Origin: Erythrobasidium yunnanense
Taxonomy: Eukaryota > Basidiomycota > Cystobasidiomycetes > Erythrobasidiales > Erythrobasidiaceae
Assembly: GCA_001600175.1 (NCBI GenBank)
Contig: BCJC01000003.1
Span: forward strand, 496,001-560,000
Reading direction: 5' to 3'
Length of the DNA: 64,000 nt
The translations under genes and the position numbers were made by a program. Of this stretch, positions 23,309 to 34,112 are shown one piece after another (positions within the stretch are counted from its first letter, which is position 1; each line of letters begins with the position of its first letter). The notes below the pieces were generated by a model that had not been told where the DNA came from, made no database searches, and saw nothing but the letters and a program-made list of their open reading frames with translations.

Positions 23309-25036
23309 TCAGCCCTCTTCCGAGTGCGTATTCATGCCTTTCGTCACGAACGCCTTATTGAAATTGAGCATATTATTGATATCCGTGACCCATCCTCCAT
23401 CTAGAACTTCGTCTTTCCTCGAAGCAGGCGTCTCCTGAATCGGATGCTGTAAGACAGCTTGTGGCAGCTCCTCCGCTGTGGGGTGCGTAGAAGGCACCAC
23501 GCATGGCACTGGATACTGTGACATTGATACTGTCAGATATTCGGATGGTTGGAGGTTCCTGACGGAGCGTCCATCAAGCGAGAGTTCTGCTGGACCACGC
23601 GATTCAGGCGATATCTGCCAAAACGAGCGCTATTGTTAGCTATCAGTAAGCCCGAGCTGATAAGTATGCCTACTCTCAGCTGAATGCACACATCGCTTGG
23701 CAAAAGCACACTCCGAAAGCTGAGACTTCTTGGACATATAGGCGTAAGAAGGAGAGAAGGGACGGAGGGATGAACGATGGGCCCGCCAGCTGAGAGCGAA
23801 TAAGCTGTAGAACCAGTCGGAGTCGACACAATCAGACCATCCGCCTATGAACGTCCAGGTAAGCCAATATTTCCACGGCAGCTATGTGATGATCTTACTA
23901 TTGCTTGAGTTAGATGCTGGCCGTTAACATAGGTCTCGATAAGCGTTAGATGAGGCTGTCTTCCTCGATGTAGAGCTACTTCGTTCAAAGCCTGGCTACC
24001 TGTAAAGCGACGCTGATCAGTTGCCGCTAGGTACAAGCACTTACAAGCAGGCCTCACCATCTGCCTCAAAGTTTCCGATGACATGGCCATTCTTATCATG
24101 TACAGCACACTGCAAGCGCATCCGCAGAAGGAGACTAGCACGACTCTCTGCAACTTCCGCAAACGCCCGTTGGAATTGGACGAGGCCTGACAAGCATCAG
24201 TCTCATCCTTGTGGCTACCACGATGAGTCTAAGGACTTACTGAACGGCATCAAGAAGCCAAGCGTGCCCATTGAGATGCCTAGTATCGGAGGGACAGCGC
24301 CTCGGGCGAAGAGTGATGCTACATGGAGGACTGTTCCATCGCCTCCGAGTGTCACTACCAGATCGATATTCTTAGAGATCTCTTGCATGTCATCTACCAC
24401 GCTAGAATTGTCAGCTCTGGTTGAACGGGAGCCGCTGCAACACCTTACCTGCCCTCATACAGGTGACGTTTCCACAGGCTTTTTGCTTAAGCTCCTTGTA
24501 CGCTTCCTCTTCTACCACTATTGAGATATCTGGATATCTCTCGCGTATATGTGCTATAATGCTTTCCATTACTTGCAGGGTTGGACCATTCTTGGCCTTC
24601 TTGACGAGCATTACTGTTCGCAGCGGGGTAATCCATTTCAGAGAATGTGAGCCGCTGCAGATATTAAACCATAAGTGTTGTTTCGCGTACACGAAATAAC
24701 AGCCCTCATACCCGAACTTCGAGCCGATACGATGTGTCACATCTCTACACCGTCTGGGCGGTACTACGTCCGCTAAGCTAGATGAAGAGGAAAGAGTCAG
24801 CATAGTACACAGAAGAACCTCGGTGCTATCGGCGAACCTCACCGGCCTCTCAATCCAATTTCTATTTCAGCCTTTTCTTTCAGATTAGCTAAGCTTTTCT
24901 GGCTGGTATAGGTACGGAAAAGAGATGTAGAGAAGGAACGGGTCTTGGTGCGGCAATGCGAACACGTTTCGAGCTGTTGCAGGAGGGATCTCGAGGAGCA
25001 TAATGACCGTTTGAGAGGCTGCATCACAGTCTGCAT
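23309..25036 (-). CDS. POS5: Mitochondrial-type NAD(H) kinase
   Basis: Many short exons. The N-terminus ([20 protein letters not shown], then [17 protein letters not shown]) is Arg/Ser-rich without acids, as in a mitochondrial presequence, which favours the Pos5 (NADH kinase) branch over the cytosolic Utr1 branch. Catalytic landmarks are present: [31 protein letters not shown], the [10 protein letters not shown] (NE/D) motif, and [20 protein letters not shown] with the Gly-rich nucleotide loop. [15 protein letters not shown] closes the fold. It phosphorylates NAD(H) with ATP to NADP(H), supplying mitochondrial reducing power. The last 60 residues ([19 protein letters not shown] onward) are extra. 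It diverges from the exopolyphosphatase gene over about 211 bp. Confidence 0.92.
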
Positions 25037-25247
25037 GGGGAATCAAGGCGGCTCTTGCTAGAGACCTGATAGTCTGTATATAGTCAGCTTTTAGAGACTT
25101 TCGGACAATCAGCTGAAAGTCAACACGCAAAAGTCACGCTTTTAGACCTTTGTCTCAGGCTGACCGAAAGTACACTCATTCCCTTGCATTCCCTCATACT
25201 GGATTCTCAAGATATCTGGCCCATCTGAACGCTATCCTCCTGCCAAG

Positions 25248-26963
25248 ATGCTCTCTGTGACGCGCCTGTTTGGCCTGTTGACTGCTACCTCGTCATTCTT
25301 GGCCGTATGCAACGGCAGCCCCATTCATGACGCAGATATGCAGCAGACCATCTTCAATACTGGAAATGATCTCGTATACGCGGCCGGAGCCTCCCATCTG
25401 AGCGAGTGGTGTGCCCTCAGCAAGGCGCACTTCCTGAAAGACCTCAAGAACAATGAGGCTCAGGACTGGATCATAGTCGCAGGCAATGAGGGTGAGTGTA
25501 TGTGTCTCGATCTGAAGTCATTGCTAACCTTGTTGAAACAGCTGGCGGTATGTCTGACTTCGTCAAGCCAGATGTCAGTTCGCTGAAGGAATGTCGACAT
25601 ACCTAGACCTGGACTCTATGGTCTCTGCGATCGCACTGGCATACGATATATCCCATACAAAGCATAAGCCAGCAAAGGCGGTCTCACTGCTGCAAGTACG
25701 AAACTCGGCTATCGATTTACGACCTGAAAACAAGCTGGCTTTAGACAAGGCAGGGATGGAGAGTGGTCATAAGGATCTGCTGAGTAAGGTCCCTCTCCTG
25801 ACTATGCGTGTCCGAGGCTAATTTGCATCTGAAAAGCCCTTGATGAGCTGCCTTACGAGCCTCGCGAGCTGGGCAAGCGCATCAAAGGCATTATGCTAGT
25901 AGATCACAACAGACCTATGAGGTGAGATATCACTATCAACCATATCAGCCAAAGCCTACGCTATACTGACGATGCGAATTAGTTACTGGGGTGTTACTCC
26001 GATTCTTGGCATTGTAGATCACCATGCAGACAGGGGTGTCAATACCAGCGCCGACCCTCGTAAGGCAGTCTCGACTATATTGGCAGGCCTTGGCTGATAC
26101 TCTGATCAGGTCTCATCCAGCCTGCCGGCTCGTGCTCCTCCCTAGTCACGACTCTTGTGCTGAATCACAAGCACACACATGGCCCTATCCCTCGGTCCTT
26201 AGGCGATCTAATTCTATACACGATTGCCATTGACACGAAAGGCTTGAAAAAGGGACAACCCGTAGATATGGCATCTGCTGAAGCTATTATCCCACATTCG
26301 CATTACTCGGAAGACGATCTGATGGAGACGATGAAGGATCTCGGAAAAGAGTTGAAGAAGGCTAAGAAGGACTTGGATGGCTTGACATTGAAGCAGCTCA
26401 TTCAGTAAGCGGGAAGTACAGAACCGTGTTGACAAAGCCCAGACTGATATTCCTACTACAGACGCGATTGGAAGGGAGACATCGTCTTTGACTCCACTAC
26501 TCCGAGTAAGCTAAGGTTACGATGAAGCCGTGTGGTTTCTCGCTGAGCATCGATCACGTCAGTCCACCTTGGCTTTGCTAGCATTCCCCTGTCATTTGCA
26601 GATATGATCAAGAAGACGGCTGAACAGACCGCTGATGCCTTCTTTACCATCGACACCGAATGGGCGCACGAGAACCAAGTGGATATTGCGATCCTCTTAA
26701 CATCGTACAAAAATGAAAAAGGCGAGAAAGCTCGCGAGATAGTCCTTACTGTGCGGGCTGGTCATCGCATAGATGAGAAAGAAGCGGAGAGACTGTTCCA
26801 CGATGTGAAGAGGGATATAGAAGCTAGTGAGGAGTTGCAGCTTACGCCTTGGAATGGAGGACAGGAACTTGGAAAGTGGAGATTTGCTTGGACCCACAAC
26901 AGAGATGATGGTGGAAGGAAAGTAGTCAGACCTATCGTGGAACAGGCTGTCCGACATTGGTAA
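25248..26963 (+). CDS. PPX1: DHH-family exopolyphosphatase with an N-terminal leader and a 6-nt microexon
   Basis: Spliced by eye, the product carries the Ppx1 motifs in order: IIVAGNEAGDLDSMVSAIAL (motif I), IMLVDHNRP (motif II), ILGIVDHHADRG (the DHH motif), IQPAGSCSSLVTTLVLNH, and the DHHA2 part with QRDWKGD ... IHLGFASIPLSF. It would release phosphate from polyphosphate chains using metal ions held by these Asp/His residues. The AGD of motif I needs exon 25542-25547, only 6 nt long, between two normal introns. The first 25 residues (LSVTRLFGLLTATSSFLAVC) look like a secretory signal peptide, unlike the cytosolic yeast enzyme, so a vacuolar or secreted form is likely. Motifs intact. Confidence 0.9.
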
Positions 26964-27204
26964 TACCACTATGAATCCCCTTTGTTTCAGGAACGTGCAG
27001 GCAGTCGTGATTTACAGTCAGTCATAATCCTTAACTTCTGTATCATGTAGCGATAGTAGAAGTCAGTGGTCTACACCTTGCCGGTGCCTGAGGGATCGTC
27101 ATTGATCGGACAAGAACTTAGCATCTTGCATTCTTGACAGGTTGCTCTTTCCTTTCTTTCAATACCTACAAGCTTTGCTTTCTTCTTGTCACAAAGCTAT
27201 AAAC

Positions 27205-27492
27205 ATGGATCACATCGAAGCTGGAGAGGGAGCAGGTGGAGCTCCAGACTTGATGAGCGTCAACACCCAGGATTCAGGGCATAGCAATAAGACAGCAAAG
27301 GGTACGGAGACTGTAGGAGATGCAGCGGACAAGCAACGAAATGCATCTGGCGATGACAAGGGCACGGGTAGGTTGAGACCCTGTTGCGAGAGAAAGTTTT
27401 CCAGAGCTGAGATGTCTACATCAGAGCCGAGTGATCTCCTCAAGAACAAAGATAAGGGCTTCGTGGATGACCTCAAAGCGAAGACATCCTAG
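27205..27492 (+). CDS. Small hydrophilic protein of unknown function
   Basis: The ATG at 27205 opens MDHIEAGEGAGGAPDLM. The frame is open throughout, but a good 57-bp intron (GTAGGTTGAG ... CTGAG ... ACATCAG, about 27367-27423) keeps the frame when removed and deletes an unlike, Cys/Arg-rich segment. The spliced product has about 76 residues, is Gly/Asp/Lys-rich with no hydrophobic core and ends LLKNKDKGFVDDLKAKTS. Such small disordered proteins are common among stress-induced fungal proteins, but no family was recognised. Confidence 0.55.
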   Translation: MDHIEAGEGAGGAPDLMSVNTQDSGHSNKTAKGTETVGDAADKQRNASGDDKGTGRLRPCCERKFSRAEMSTSEPSDLLKNKDKGFVDDLKAKTS

Positions 27493-27918
27493 TCTCGGAT
27501 CAAGCGCAACTTGAAATGCAATGGCACGATGAATCGGAAAGTAGCACCAGAAGATAGTATAGTCAGGGTCTAGGAAAGGAAAGGAGGCAGTCATATGTCA
27601 AAGCATATTCGCGGCAGCTGAGATAGCCATGCCAAACCAAAGTCTTCCTTCGTCAGCATGATGGGCAGAAACGCCACGGGCTGATAGCAGGAGCCTTAGT
27701 TCTGTTATTCAGTTTTGTTTGTACCATGTTTTGCCGACGAATAAGAAAAACGGAAAGATTGCATCTGTTCCTAATGCAGTAATTGATGTGCGAACTGCAG
27801 CATGCAGAACGGAGAGGAATGTGCATGTATAGGAGGGGAGGAAGCAGAGCATTGTCAGACTATGAGATGAGAAAAGACCATGCCTGTCTCTTTGCAACAC
27901 GTTCAGGTACCTTGCAGA
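27493..27918. other. Intergenic region without a visible gene
   Basis: The stretch lies between a plus-strand and a minus-strand stop (convergent). No gene is seen. Confidence 0.5.
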
Positions 27919-28296
27919 CTATCGATCATTTCGACGAGCCTTGGAGCTTGATATGGCCCGCTTTGCAGACCTTTGCGTATCTACCCTGCTGCTACGTGGA
28001 TGCTGTGGTTGTGCTGGCGACTGTACACGTCTATCATCCGCCTGACCATACGTGCCAGGAGGGCTTGCTTCGCCTGAGCCGAATATGAACGGCCAGATTG
28101 GTCTAGATACCTGAAGAAACGCCATCCCAGGCTTACTTTTGACTCCACCAAGCTGTTTCAGATGCTCTTTGAAAATGGTCTGGAAGTTCTCGTCTGTAGC
28201 TTGGTATGCCCTCAACTGCCTCAGGTGCCGATCTATAAGAGCCTTCTCTCCTTCCGTGCACTTGGAATGATAGTAGGATCTTTCATCACGGCTCAT
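27919..28296 (-). CDS. Small charged protein of unknown function
   Basis: The ATG ending at 28296 opens MSRDERSYYHSKCTEGEKAL; a helical, charged segment follows (RHLRQLRAYQATDENFQTIF) up to KQLGGVKS. A strong donor (GTAAGC) right after this and an acceptor at CTCAG remove an in-frame hydrophobic piece and join an Arg/Ser/Gln-rich tail (SEASPPGTYGQADDRRVQ onward). The product has about 105 residues. The donor-acceptor pair and helix pattern favour a real gene; the role is unknown. Confidence 0.5.
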   Translation of the reverse strand: MSRDERSYYHSKCTEGEKALIDRHLRQLRAYQATDENFQTIFKEHLKQLGGVKSKPGMAFLQVSRPIWPFIFGSGEASPPGTYGQADDRRVQSPAQPQHPRSSRVDTQRSAKRAISSSKARRNDR

Positions 28297-28623
28297 GGAG
28301 ATGACGCCCGATGCGATGGATCGCTTTGGGTCAAGGGAAGTCTGCGACAGATGGCGGACGGGAACAGAGGAGTGATTCCAGTGATCCGCAGGATTTTCAC
28401 ATGTCTAGTCTACGTTTCGACAGTCACGGCTGTGCTTTATTGTCTGCCAGTTTGCGCGACAAGGGGTGCTGGCTCGTCTCGCGTTATCGTCGCTGGAGAT
28501 TCTTCATACTCAATTCGATGTGAAAAATGCACGCAGTGCTTGAGTATTTAGTATGGAAGCGCTCGATGGGGTTGCCCGTTGCTGCCAGGCCTCTTCCTTG
28601 CCATAAGACCAACGTCGAAAGCC
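28297..28623. other. Divergent promoter region of the Cmc2 gene and a small orphan
   Basis: No gene is seen. It separates the minus-strand orphan (start 28296) from the plus-strand Cmc2 gene (start 28624). Confidence 0.5.
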
Positions 28624-28990
28624 ATGCATCCGCCACTCGCGCATCATCAGCACGAGGGTGAGCCGTATCACAGATGCACGCACGACCAGCCCTGCTGATT
28701 CTTTTGCGCTCGCCGACCAGTATGCAAGGAATTCATCGAAGCTCTCGAAGCGTGCCATGCGAGTGGATGGAGGAAGTATTTCGGCAAATGCAACGACATC
28801 AAGCATGAGTTGAATATGTGCTTGAGGGCGGAGGTGAGTCTTGTTCTTCAAGCATGTTGTTAAGGTCAAAAGCTGAGAGAGAAAGCGACGACGACAGCGC
28901 CTGGATCGCAGAAAAGCAAATCATGAAGAAGCGAAAGAACGGCGCGCGAAGGCAGAAGTGCGGTGGAAGGAGATTGAGCAAGAGTCGTAG
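28624..28990 (+). CDS. CMC2: Twin CX9C mitochondrial protein Cmc2 (cytochrome c oxidase biogenesis)
   Basis: Three small exons (28624-28657, 28721-28833, 28898-28990; frame-checked) give 79 residues. It starts MHPPLAHHQHEVC, like the MHP(D/Q)L start of the family. It carries two exact CX9C pairs: CKEFIEALEAC and, after WRKYFGK, CNDIKHELNMC. A charged helix follows (ERLDRRKANHEEAKERRAKA) ending EIEQES. The FGKCND block is a Cmc2 hallmark. Cmc2 is imported into the mitochondrial intermembrane space, oxidised by Mia40 and needed for cytochrome c oxidase assembly. The largest ORF here lies on the other strand and is only a shadow. Both introns have normal donor, branch and acceptor. Confidence 0.92.
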
Positions 28991-29127
28991 CCTTACATCG
29001 TTTCCCCTGCTTCAATCCGTGGCGACGTCTATTACGCAAATTACCCATCGTTGAATACCCTTCTTTCCGTCTCATCCGTTTCACTGCATTAGTGTTCTAG
29101 TGTTCTAATGTACATCGTCGTTTGATT

Positions 29128-30305
29128 CTAATCTATCTTCGGTTTTCCCCCTTCCAACTGCTTCCACTCTGAAAAGAGGATAAAGCCCGCTATTGAAAGC
29201 ACTAAGACTGCTAAATCATCGATGATCTGTCCGAGAAGCGTCCAGTACTTGATTCCCGTATGCGCGTACATCGCGATATGGGGTGGGAGGTAGGGCATGA
29301 TGTTGTTCAGAAGAGAAGGTATCGGCGGACGTGTCTGAGAGAGGATCGTCAGCATGGCCTGGAGATCGAAGTGTGGTAGCTGACCTTGAATATGAGGATA
29401 GCGGCGCCTTGTAGCATGAGCTCGAGCGTAAGGAAGAGATATAGCATTTGCTGGAACAGCCGTTAGTATATGCTTTCTCGAGAAGCGCGTCGGACTCACC
29501 ACAGTCGCTACTCCCCTTCCAGATGCCTCCCACGTATCCTCTATCGCTTTTGCGAACGTGTTGGAATGCGAATCTGCTTGCTTGCCTCTTCCCAGCGCAG
29601 CCCAACCATTCCAATCGACCTGTCCCAATCCAAATATGCTTTGTCTGCTAAAACTCGTAAAGAAGGTCGAGTACCCTTCTCTCAGCCTTGGTTCCAGTAC
29701 GAATACAGCATAGAACGCCAGCGAGACCATCGAGACAAGGTGAACGAGAGGAAGCAGTCTATCCGTCCATGTCTTCTGCCTTGGTGCCTGTAGTTGAATA
29801 GGTGTAGATCCAGGCGCACCACCACCACCTCCAAACATCTGTGCGAACTGCTCTGGGAAGCCTCCATTACCACCTGCACCGCCGCTCCCTCCGCCTAGCA
29901 AAGCTGAAAGCATATCGGGCATGGCTCCATCTGAATTGGGAGAGGAGGACGGGAAGGAAGGGATGGATTCAAAGCCTGCGCGTGCAGAAGGTGTGGAAAT
30001 GTCAATCTCTGGAGGATCATCGAGGGGATTGAATGAGGGAGCAGCCAGAGCAGGGAGAGAAGCTGTCCTCGACGAGCTGGCGGCTGGTGGAGCTGGCGTA
30101 TCTACCGAATCAGCTCATCATCATCACTATCATACAGTAACAGTCGCCCACCTGCCCCGCCTGTCCCGAACCTTTCGCCCTGCTCGCCGTCTCCCTTTGC
30201 TGCGCCTGTGATTTTGGCCAATCTGTCTGCTCCCCGTTGGCTGATCTTGTCCTTCCGAGCTTGCGCCTTCTTGCGTCGTTCCTCAGCTGCTGCGTCGTCA
30301 GCCAT
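29128..30305 (-). CDS. GET2: GET complex membrane receptor subunit (Get2/CAML-like)
   Basis: Four exons (first 30152-30305, second starts 30101; total 342 residues, frame-checked). The cytosolic N-terminus has the Arg/Lys cluster and helix that binds Get3 (EERRKKAQARKDKISQRGAD followed by RLAKITGAAKG). A disordered linker with a Gly-rich stretch follows. Three C-terminal membrane helices are present: RLLPLVHLVSMVSLAFYAVF, QMLYLFLTLELMLQGAAILI (only after splicing) and IIDDLAVLVLSIAGFILF. With Get1 this protein receives tail-anchored proteins from Get3 at the ER. The two late introns total 99 bp, so the unspliced frame looks open and hides helix 2. It diverges from the Pac2 gene with only 72 bp between starts. 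Confidence 0.85.
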
Positions 30306-30377
30306 AGTCTTTGATGATTCGCTTGAAGGTCAAGCGCCTCGAATGCTTTCACGTGTTGATTCTGCGACGATACTATC
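30306..30377. promoter_or_regulatory. 72-bp bidirectional promoter region between GET2 and PAC2
   Basis: The two start codons face away from each other with 72 bp between them, so both transcripts must start within or close to this space. Both products serve protein homeostasis (tail-anchored insertion, proteasome assembly). No clear TATA box or named binding site was recognised. Confidence 0.6.
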
Positions 30378-31398
30378 ATGGACTTCTTCAAGCCAGCAGT
30401 TTCGCCAAGCAAGGGCAAACAGCCAGCTACATTTCAAGACTCGACGTTGATCCTCGTGCGGTCTCTGATCTCTTTGAAGGCCTTGCTGGTCCTGATGCCC
30501 TTACATTACGCTAGCCCATCGTCTCGCTTGCAAACGTTGCACAACTCGCTGCAGATCTACTCATACACTCTTTGCAACTGGAAAGCGTCGGATGCTTGAA
30601 GGGAAAGTACCATATCCCGCTTGTTGCTCCAAGAGATTACGTGGAAGAAGCTCCTCTGCAAGATAGCGGGCTATGTACAGCCATTGAGGGTAAGCGTTCT
30701 CGTGTACACTGTAGCGTATGCTGATGATGCAATATTGGCAGTCTTTCAAAGCAAAGACGGGTCGCTAACGTTGGTACAACAACGCTCACCCGTCATCAAG
30801 GTAAGCGCATATCGCCTCGTAATTGCTTAGTCCTCACCACTTCAAGCAGTCTCGGAAGGATGACTTCGTGGAGGCACTCGTAGCCTTCATTATGGCAGCA
30901 TCATTCAAGCGCGTCCTAATTGTCTCAGGTATGGATGCCGGCCTAATGCAACACTACGACAAGTAGGTCATACTACTCTATAATATCAATGGTATCTGAC
31001 CACGTATTTAAAACAGTCCCAGTCCCTTCCGTTCCCTCAGTCCTGCAAGCACTTCCTTCCAATCCACGCTAGAAAGCATCATGAAGCCTCTGAACCCTGC
31101 TCAAAGCTTGATGGCATCCACAGTCCCTCTCGTTCCTTCCTCCGGCATCACGCGTCGTCTCGTCACATCCCTCTTATCCTCACCATCAGAAGACAGCATA
31201 GACTTTGCAGTCGCGCTCATGTTCGTAGCAGAGGGCGATAATCGATATGACGCGCACGTGTTTGCAAGGTGTATAGACAAGATACTAGGGCTGCAAACGG
31301 TCGAAGAGAAGTGGAAAGAGCCTGTAAGCTGGAAAGTAGGTCTGTATGGACAGGATCTAGATAGGGAGGGTAGAGGTACAGCTGATTTGTACGGCTAG
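30378..31398 (+). CDS. ADD66: Proteasome assembly chaperone 2 (Pac2/Add66)
   Basis: Five exons. The product starts MDFFKPAVSPSKGKQPATFQ, then DSTLILPIVSLANVAQLAAD, the classic Pac2 N-terminus (strand, then the NVxQLAADLL helix), obtained by a 59-bp intron with CTGATG branch after STLIL. QRSPVIKSRKDDFVEALVAF and ASFKRVLIVSGMDAGL follow the family pattern, and the C-terminus holds the SLLSSPSEDSIDFAVALMFV block. Pac2 pairs with Pac1 to assemble the 20S proteasome alpha ring. Identity rests on the N-terminal motif and overall order of blocks. Confidence 0.88.
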
Positions 31399-31583
31399 AA
31401 TTGCGATACGATACATAATGGGAGACTTTTTACAATTAAGTTGTGGTATCCGTACATGCAGGTTGCTACTGAACGAGGATGCGAATATGCGATGAGGCTA
31501 TTTCACACAGAACATTTATGCTCGAGGTACGGCACTTGAGGTTCACTGACTCTTTGATGATACTGCTAAGATGCGATTGTCGA

Positions 31584-32753
31584 CTACGAACCGGTCTGCT
31601 GCGACTGCTTCTCGTCGAGCTTGACCACCTTGTTCCCGACCGTATCCGAGATCCAGTAGACTGGCCACCGACTTACGTCAGCTTGCATTCATTACTGATC
31701 ATAGCTTTGAGAATACGTACGAGGATATCGCCTATTGCCAAGATTGTTGATGATCAGAGCCCATGCAAGCATGACTAAGCTTGAAGTGATAATGTCGGCT
31801 ACGTAGAACCAGTTCAGGTTAAACACTGCAGGTATCGTGACTGCTAGAAGAGCTGTAGCACCGCCAGGAGGATGTCTGTCAAGAATCGCCAGTCAAAGAC
31901 TCAGCTCGCACGCTCAGAAAAGCAAGGTGGACGACCCACGTAGTCTTTGTCAATTGCATGGCTAGCAGAGCCATGCTGATAGCGAGTGCGGAGACCTAGA
32001 AAATTAAACGTACATTCAGTTGCGGTTCGCTCCAAGTTGATCTTTCTAATTCACTGCCCAGTTCGCGTATCCGACCTGCCCAATGACGAATCCAGGTAGT
32101 TTTGTGAAGCCTTTTGCGAGAGCTACGCCGATGATTGCAGAAAGAGTGTTGCCAAGAATGACACATCGAGGCTAATTATAGAAGCAATAGGGGTAAGTAA
32201 AGATTTGCAGATGGATGGAGATGCGAGGGAGGAGTAGGGTGACCTACCTGTGCTAGAGGGGATGTAGGTGCAGCGTAGAGCAGGACTGCTTCTGCTCCAA
32301 AACTGTTGTTGCGACGAGAAGTGAGAGTATTATGTCATCAGCTCTTGATCCCAAAGAGAGCTGCCTGGACTGACCTTCCAATGACTATGGGAGCATTCCT
32401 TCCATCTCTCTGAAACAGCTGTGCTCTGCTCATCGTCGCGATCAAGGCGACTCCAAAGAATGATCCCAAGAAGCTGAGCACCAAGAATTCGCCTCTTTGG
32501 ACAAATGTATTCTGGCGGATCGTAGAGAGCTTCGACTTTGCAGAAGCTATGGCTGTTTTGTCATGGATGCTGCTGGGGAGCATACGTCCGCCAGATGAGT
32601 TGTCGCTGTCATCAGCGGAGGCAGGATATCGATACCTGACACGGCGTTCGTGTCAATCTTCTCGCAGGTTTGACAGCAGTAGATCGTGTAGACATACCCG
32701 ATGAACCGCGATGCTGGCCAGAGAGCCTTGCCTAGTCTGGGAGGAACATCCAT
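31584..32753 (-). CDS. HPP-family integral membrane protein
   Basis: Several short exons. The N-terminus MDVPPRLGKALWPASRFIGY joins by splicing to RYPASADDSD. Membrane segments include LVLSFLGSFFGVALIATMSR, CVILGNTLSAIIGVALAKGF, ALAISMALLAMQLT and WFYVADIITSSLVMLAWALI. The family signature is present: SFGAEAVLLYAAPTSPLAQPR before the third helix and THPPGGATALLAV (the HPP motif). HPP proteins are four-helix membrane proteins; a plastid member is linked to nitrite transport, while the fungal role is not established. A soluble C-terminus of about 25 residues ends KQSQQTGS. Confidence 0.87.
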
Positions 32754-33059
32754 TCTTGAAGATTTCGGGTGTAAAGAGGGATCGACGAGAAGTCGTTGGT
32801 AAAGAGAAGAACTTGCTCAGATCACTCGCAGGATTGTGCGAAATAGTTGTGGCATACAATATTCTAAGGAGAAGATAGAATACAACCGACTGGACGCGCT
32901 ACACTCAGACGATCGCGTCTAACGGCAGCTCTTATACATCACGCTCTGACATGTCAGAGAAAGTGAGAATCTAGCATATGTCTGTCTCTCTTCTTTGAGA
33001 ATCACCACTATATGTGACGAGCGAAGACTTGCCAAGCGGGCCGACCCATTCACCCAAGC
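32754..33059. other. Intergenic region without a visible gene
   Basis: It lies upstream of the HPP gene start and downstream of the first NmrA-like gene's stop, which are both on the minus strand. No gene is seen. Confidence 0.5.
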
Positions 33060-34112
33060 TCACTTCTGGCTTTTCCTCGCGACCCAGTCTTCGAATGAAA
33101 GCAAGCCTGGGTGAATTCGGCGAAGCGCTTCGACGTCCAATTTGGGATAGCCTCCGCTCCTGAAGTCTGGTGCGGGGCGAATTCAGCTATACTTTGGCGA
33201 CATCGGGGATACGTTGAGCCCACTTACAGAGCATCATTTGCTTGAAGTCGTAAGGCAGGGTATAAACCAGCCAGGAGGGTAGTAAAGAAGCGATCCAAGG
33301 TCGTTTGCCCTGCACCTTTTCATACGCATCCAAAATCTGCTTATAGCTGTACTCTCCGGAACTCAGGTTGATGCGCTTGTTCTTGTAAACTTCAGACTCT
33401 GGTGAGAGGAGTGCTTGTGCAGCGACGATTCCTATGTCTTCCACAGCCACGAATTGAATGGGCTTCCATTGTGCTAATGCGAATAAAGTGCCGATTGCGA
33501 TGAAGCGCTTGGCTCCAGGCGTGACTGGGAAGTTGTCCTGCAGCATCACAGTGTCAGCATGCTATCAATAGTATACCTAATACAGCGTGAACATACCATG
33601 AACGCTACAGGCCGGGTGATCGTGAACGGAATACCGGAGGCTTGCAGATACTGCTCGATCTGTCACAAGCAGTCAGTTGCCATCGTATACGGACATCATG
33701 AGACACTACTACCCACCTGCCATTTCGACGTCCAATGCGGAACATGGGGAGTGTTATCGGCATCGCAGGCTGACGAAAAGACGACATGCTTGACCCCAGC
33801 TCTCTTCGCAGCGTCTATGAAGTTTCTTCCCATCTGCACTTCTGCTTCGATGCCCTTCGAGAAGTCCGTGACGAGGAACGCAGCATCGACGCCTGTCAGC
33901 GCTTGGTTCAACGAGCTTGAGTTGAGTAGATCTCCTTCATAGGCAGAGCATCCTTGCTTGACGAGCTTGATACTGGAGACAGAGTGCGCATTTCGTGTAA
34001 GGAAGCGAAGTGTTTTGGGCGTCGAATTGTCCGTGAGAAGAGCTTGAATGCAAGCATTGCCCTGCTTGCCAGTCGCGCCTACGATCAAGAATAGTTTGCG
34101 ATGTTCAGACAT
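33060..34112 (-). CDS. NmrA-like NAD(P)-binding protein, downstream copy of a tandem pair
   Basis: Four exons. The product starts MSEHRKLFLIVGATGKQGNA, with the GxxGxxG-type dinucleotide loop GATGKQG, then TLRFLTRN, GVDAAFLVTD, AGVKHVVFSSACDAD, TITRPVAFMDNFP and QFVAVEDIGIVAAQALLSP, all typical of NmrA/HSCARG-like atypical short-chain dehydrogenases. Most such proteins lack the catalytic Tyr-Lys pair and act as redox sensors or regulators; none of a clear YxxxK is seen. The last exon (FRSGGYPKLDVEALRRIHPG to VARKSQK) must be spliced after KQMMLY. All three intron positions match those of the upstream copy (34429-35508), showing tandem duplication. Confidence 0.88.

Noticed and set aside
28510-28869. 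Minus-strand ORF of 119 codons
   Set aside because: It is the antisense shadow of the spliced Cmc2 gene, whose two CX9C motifs and family blocks are unmistakable.
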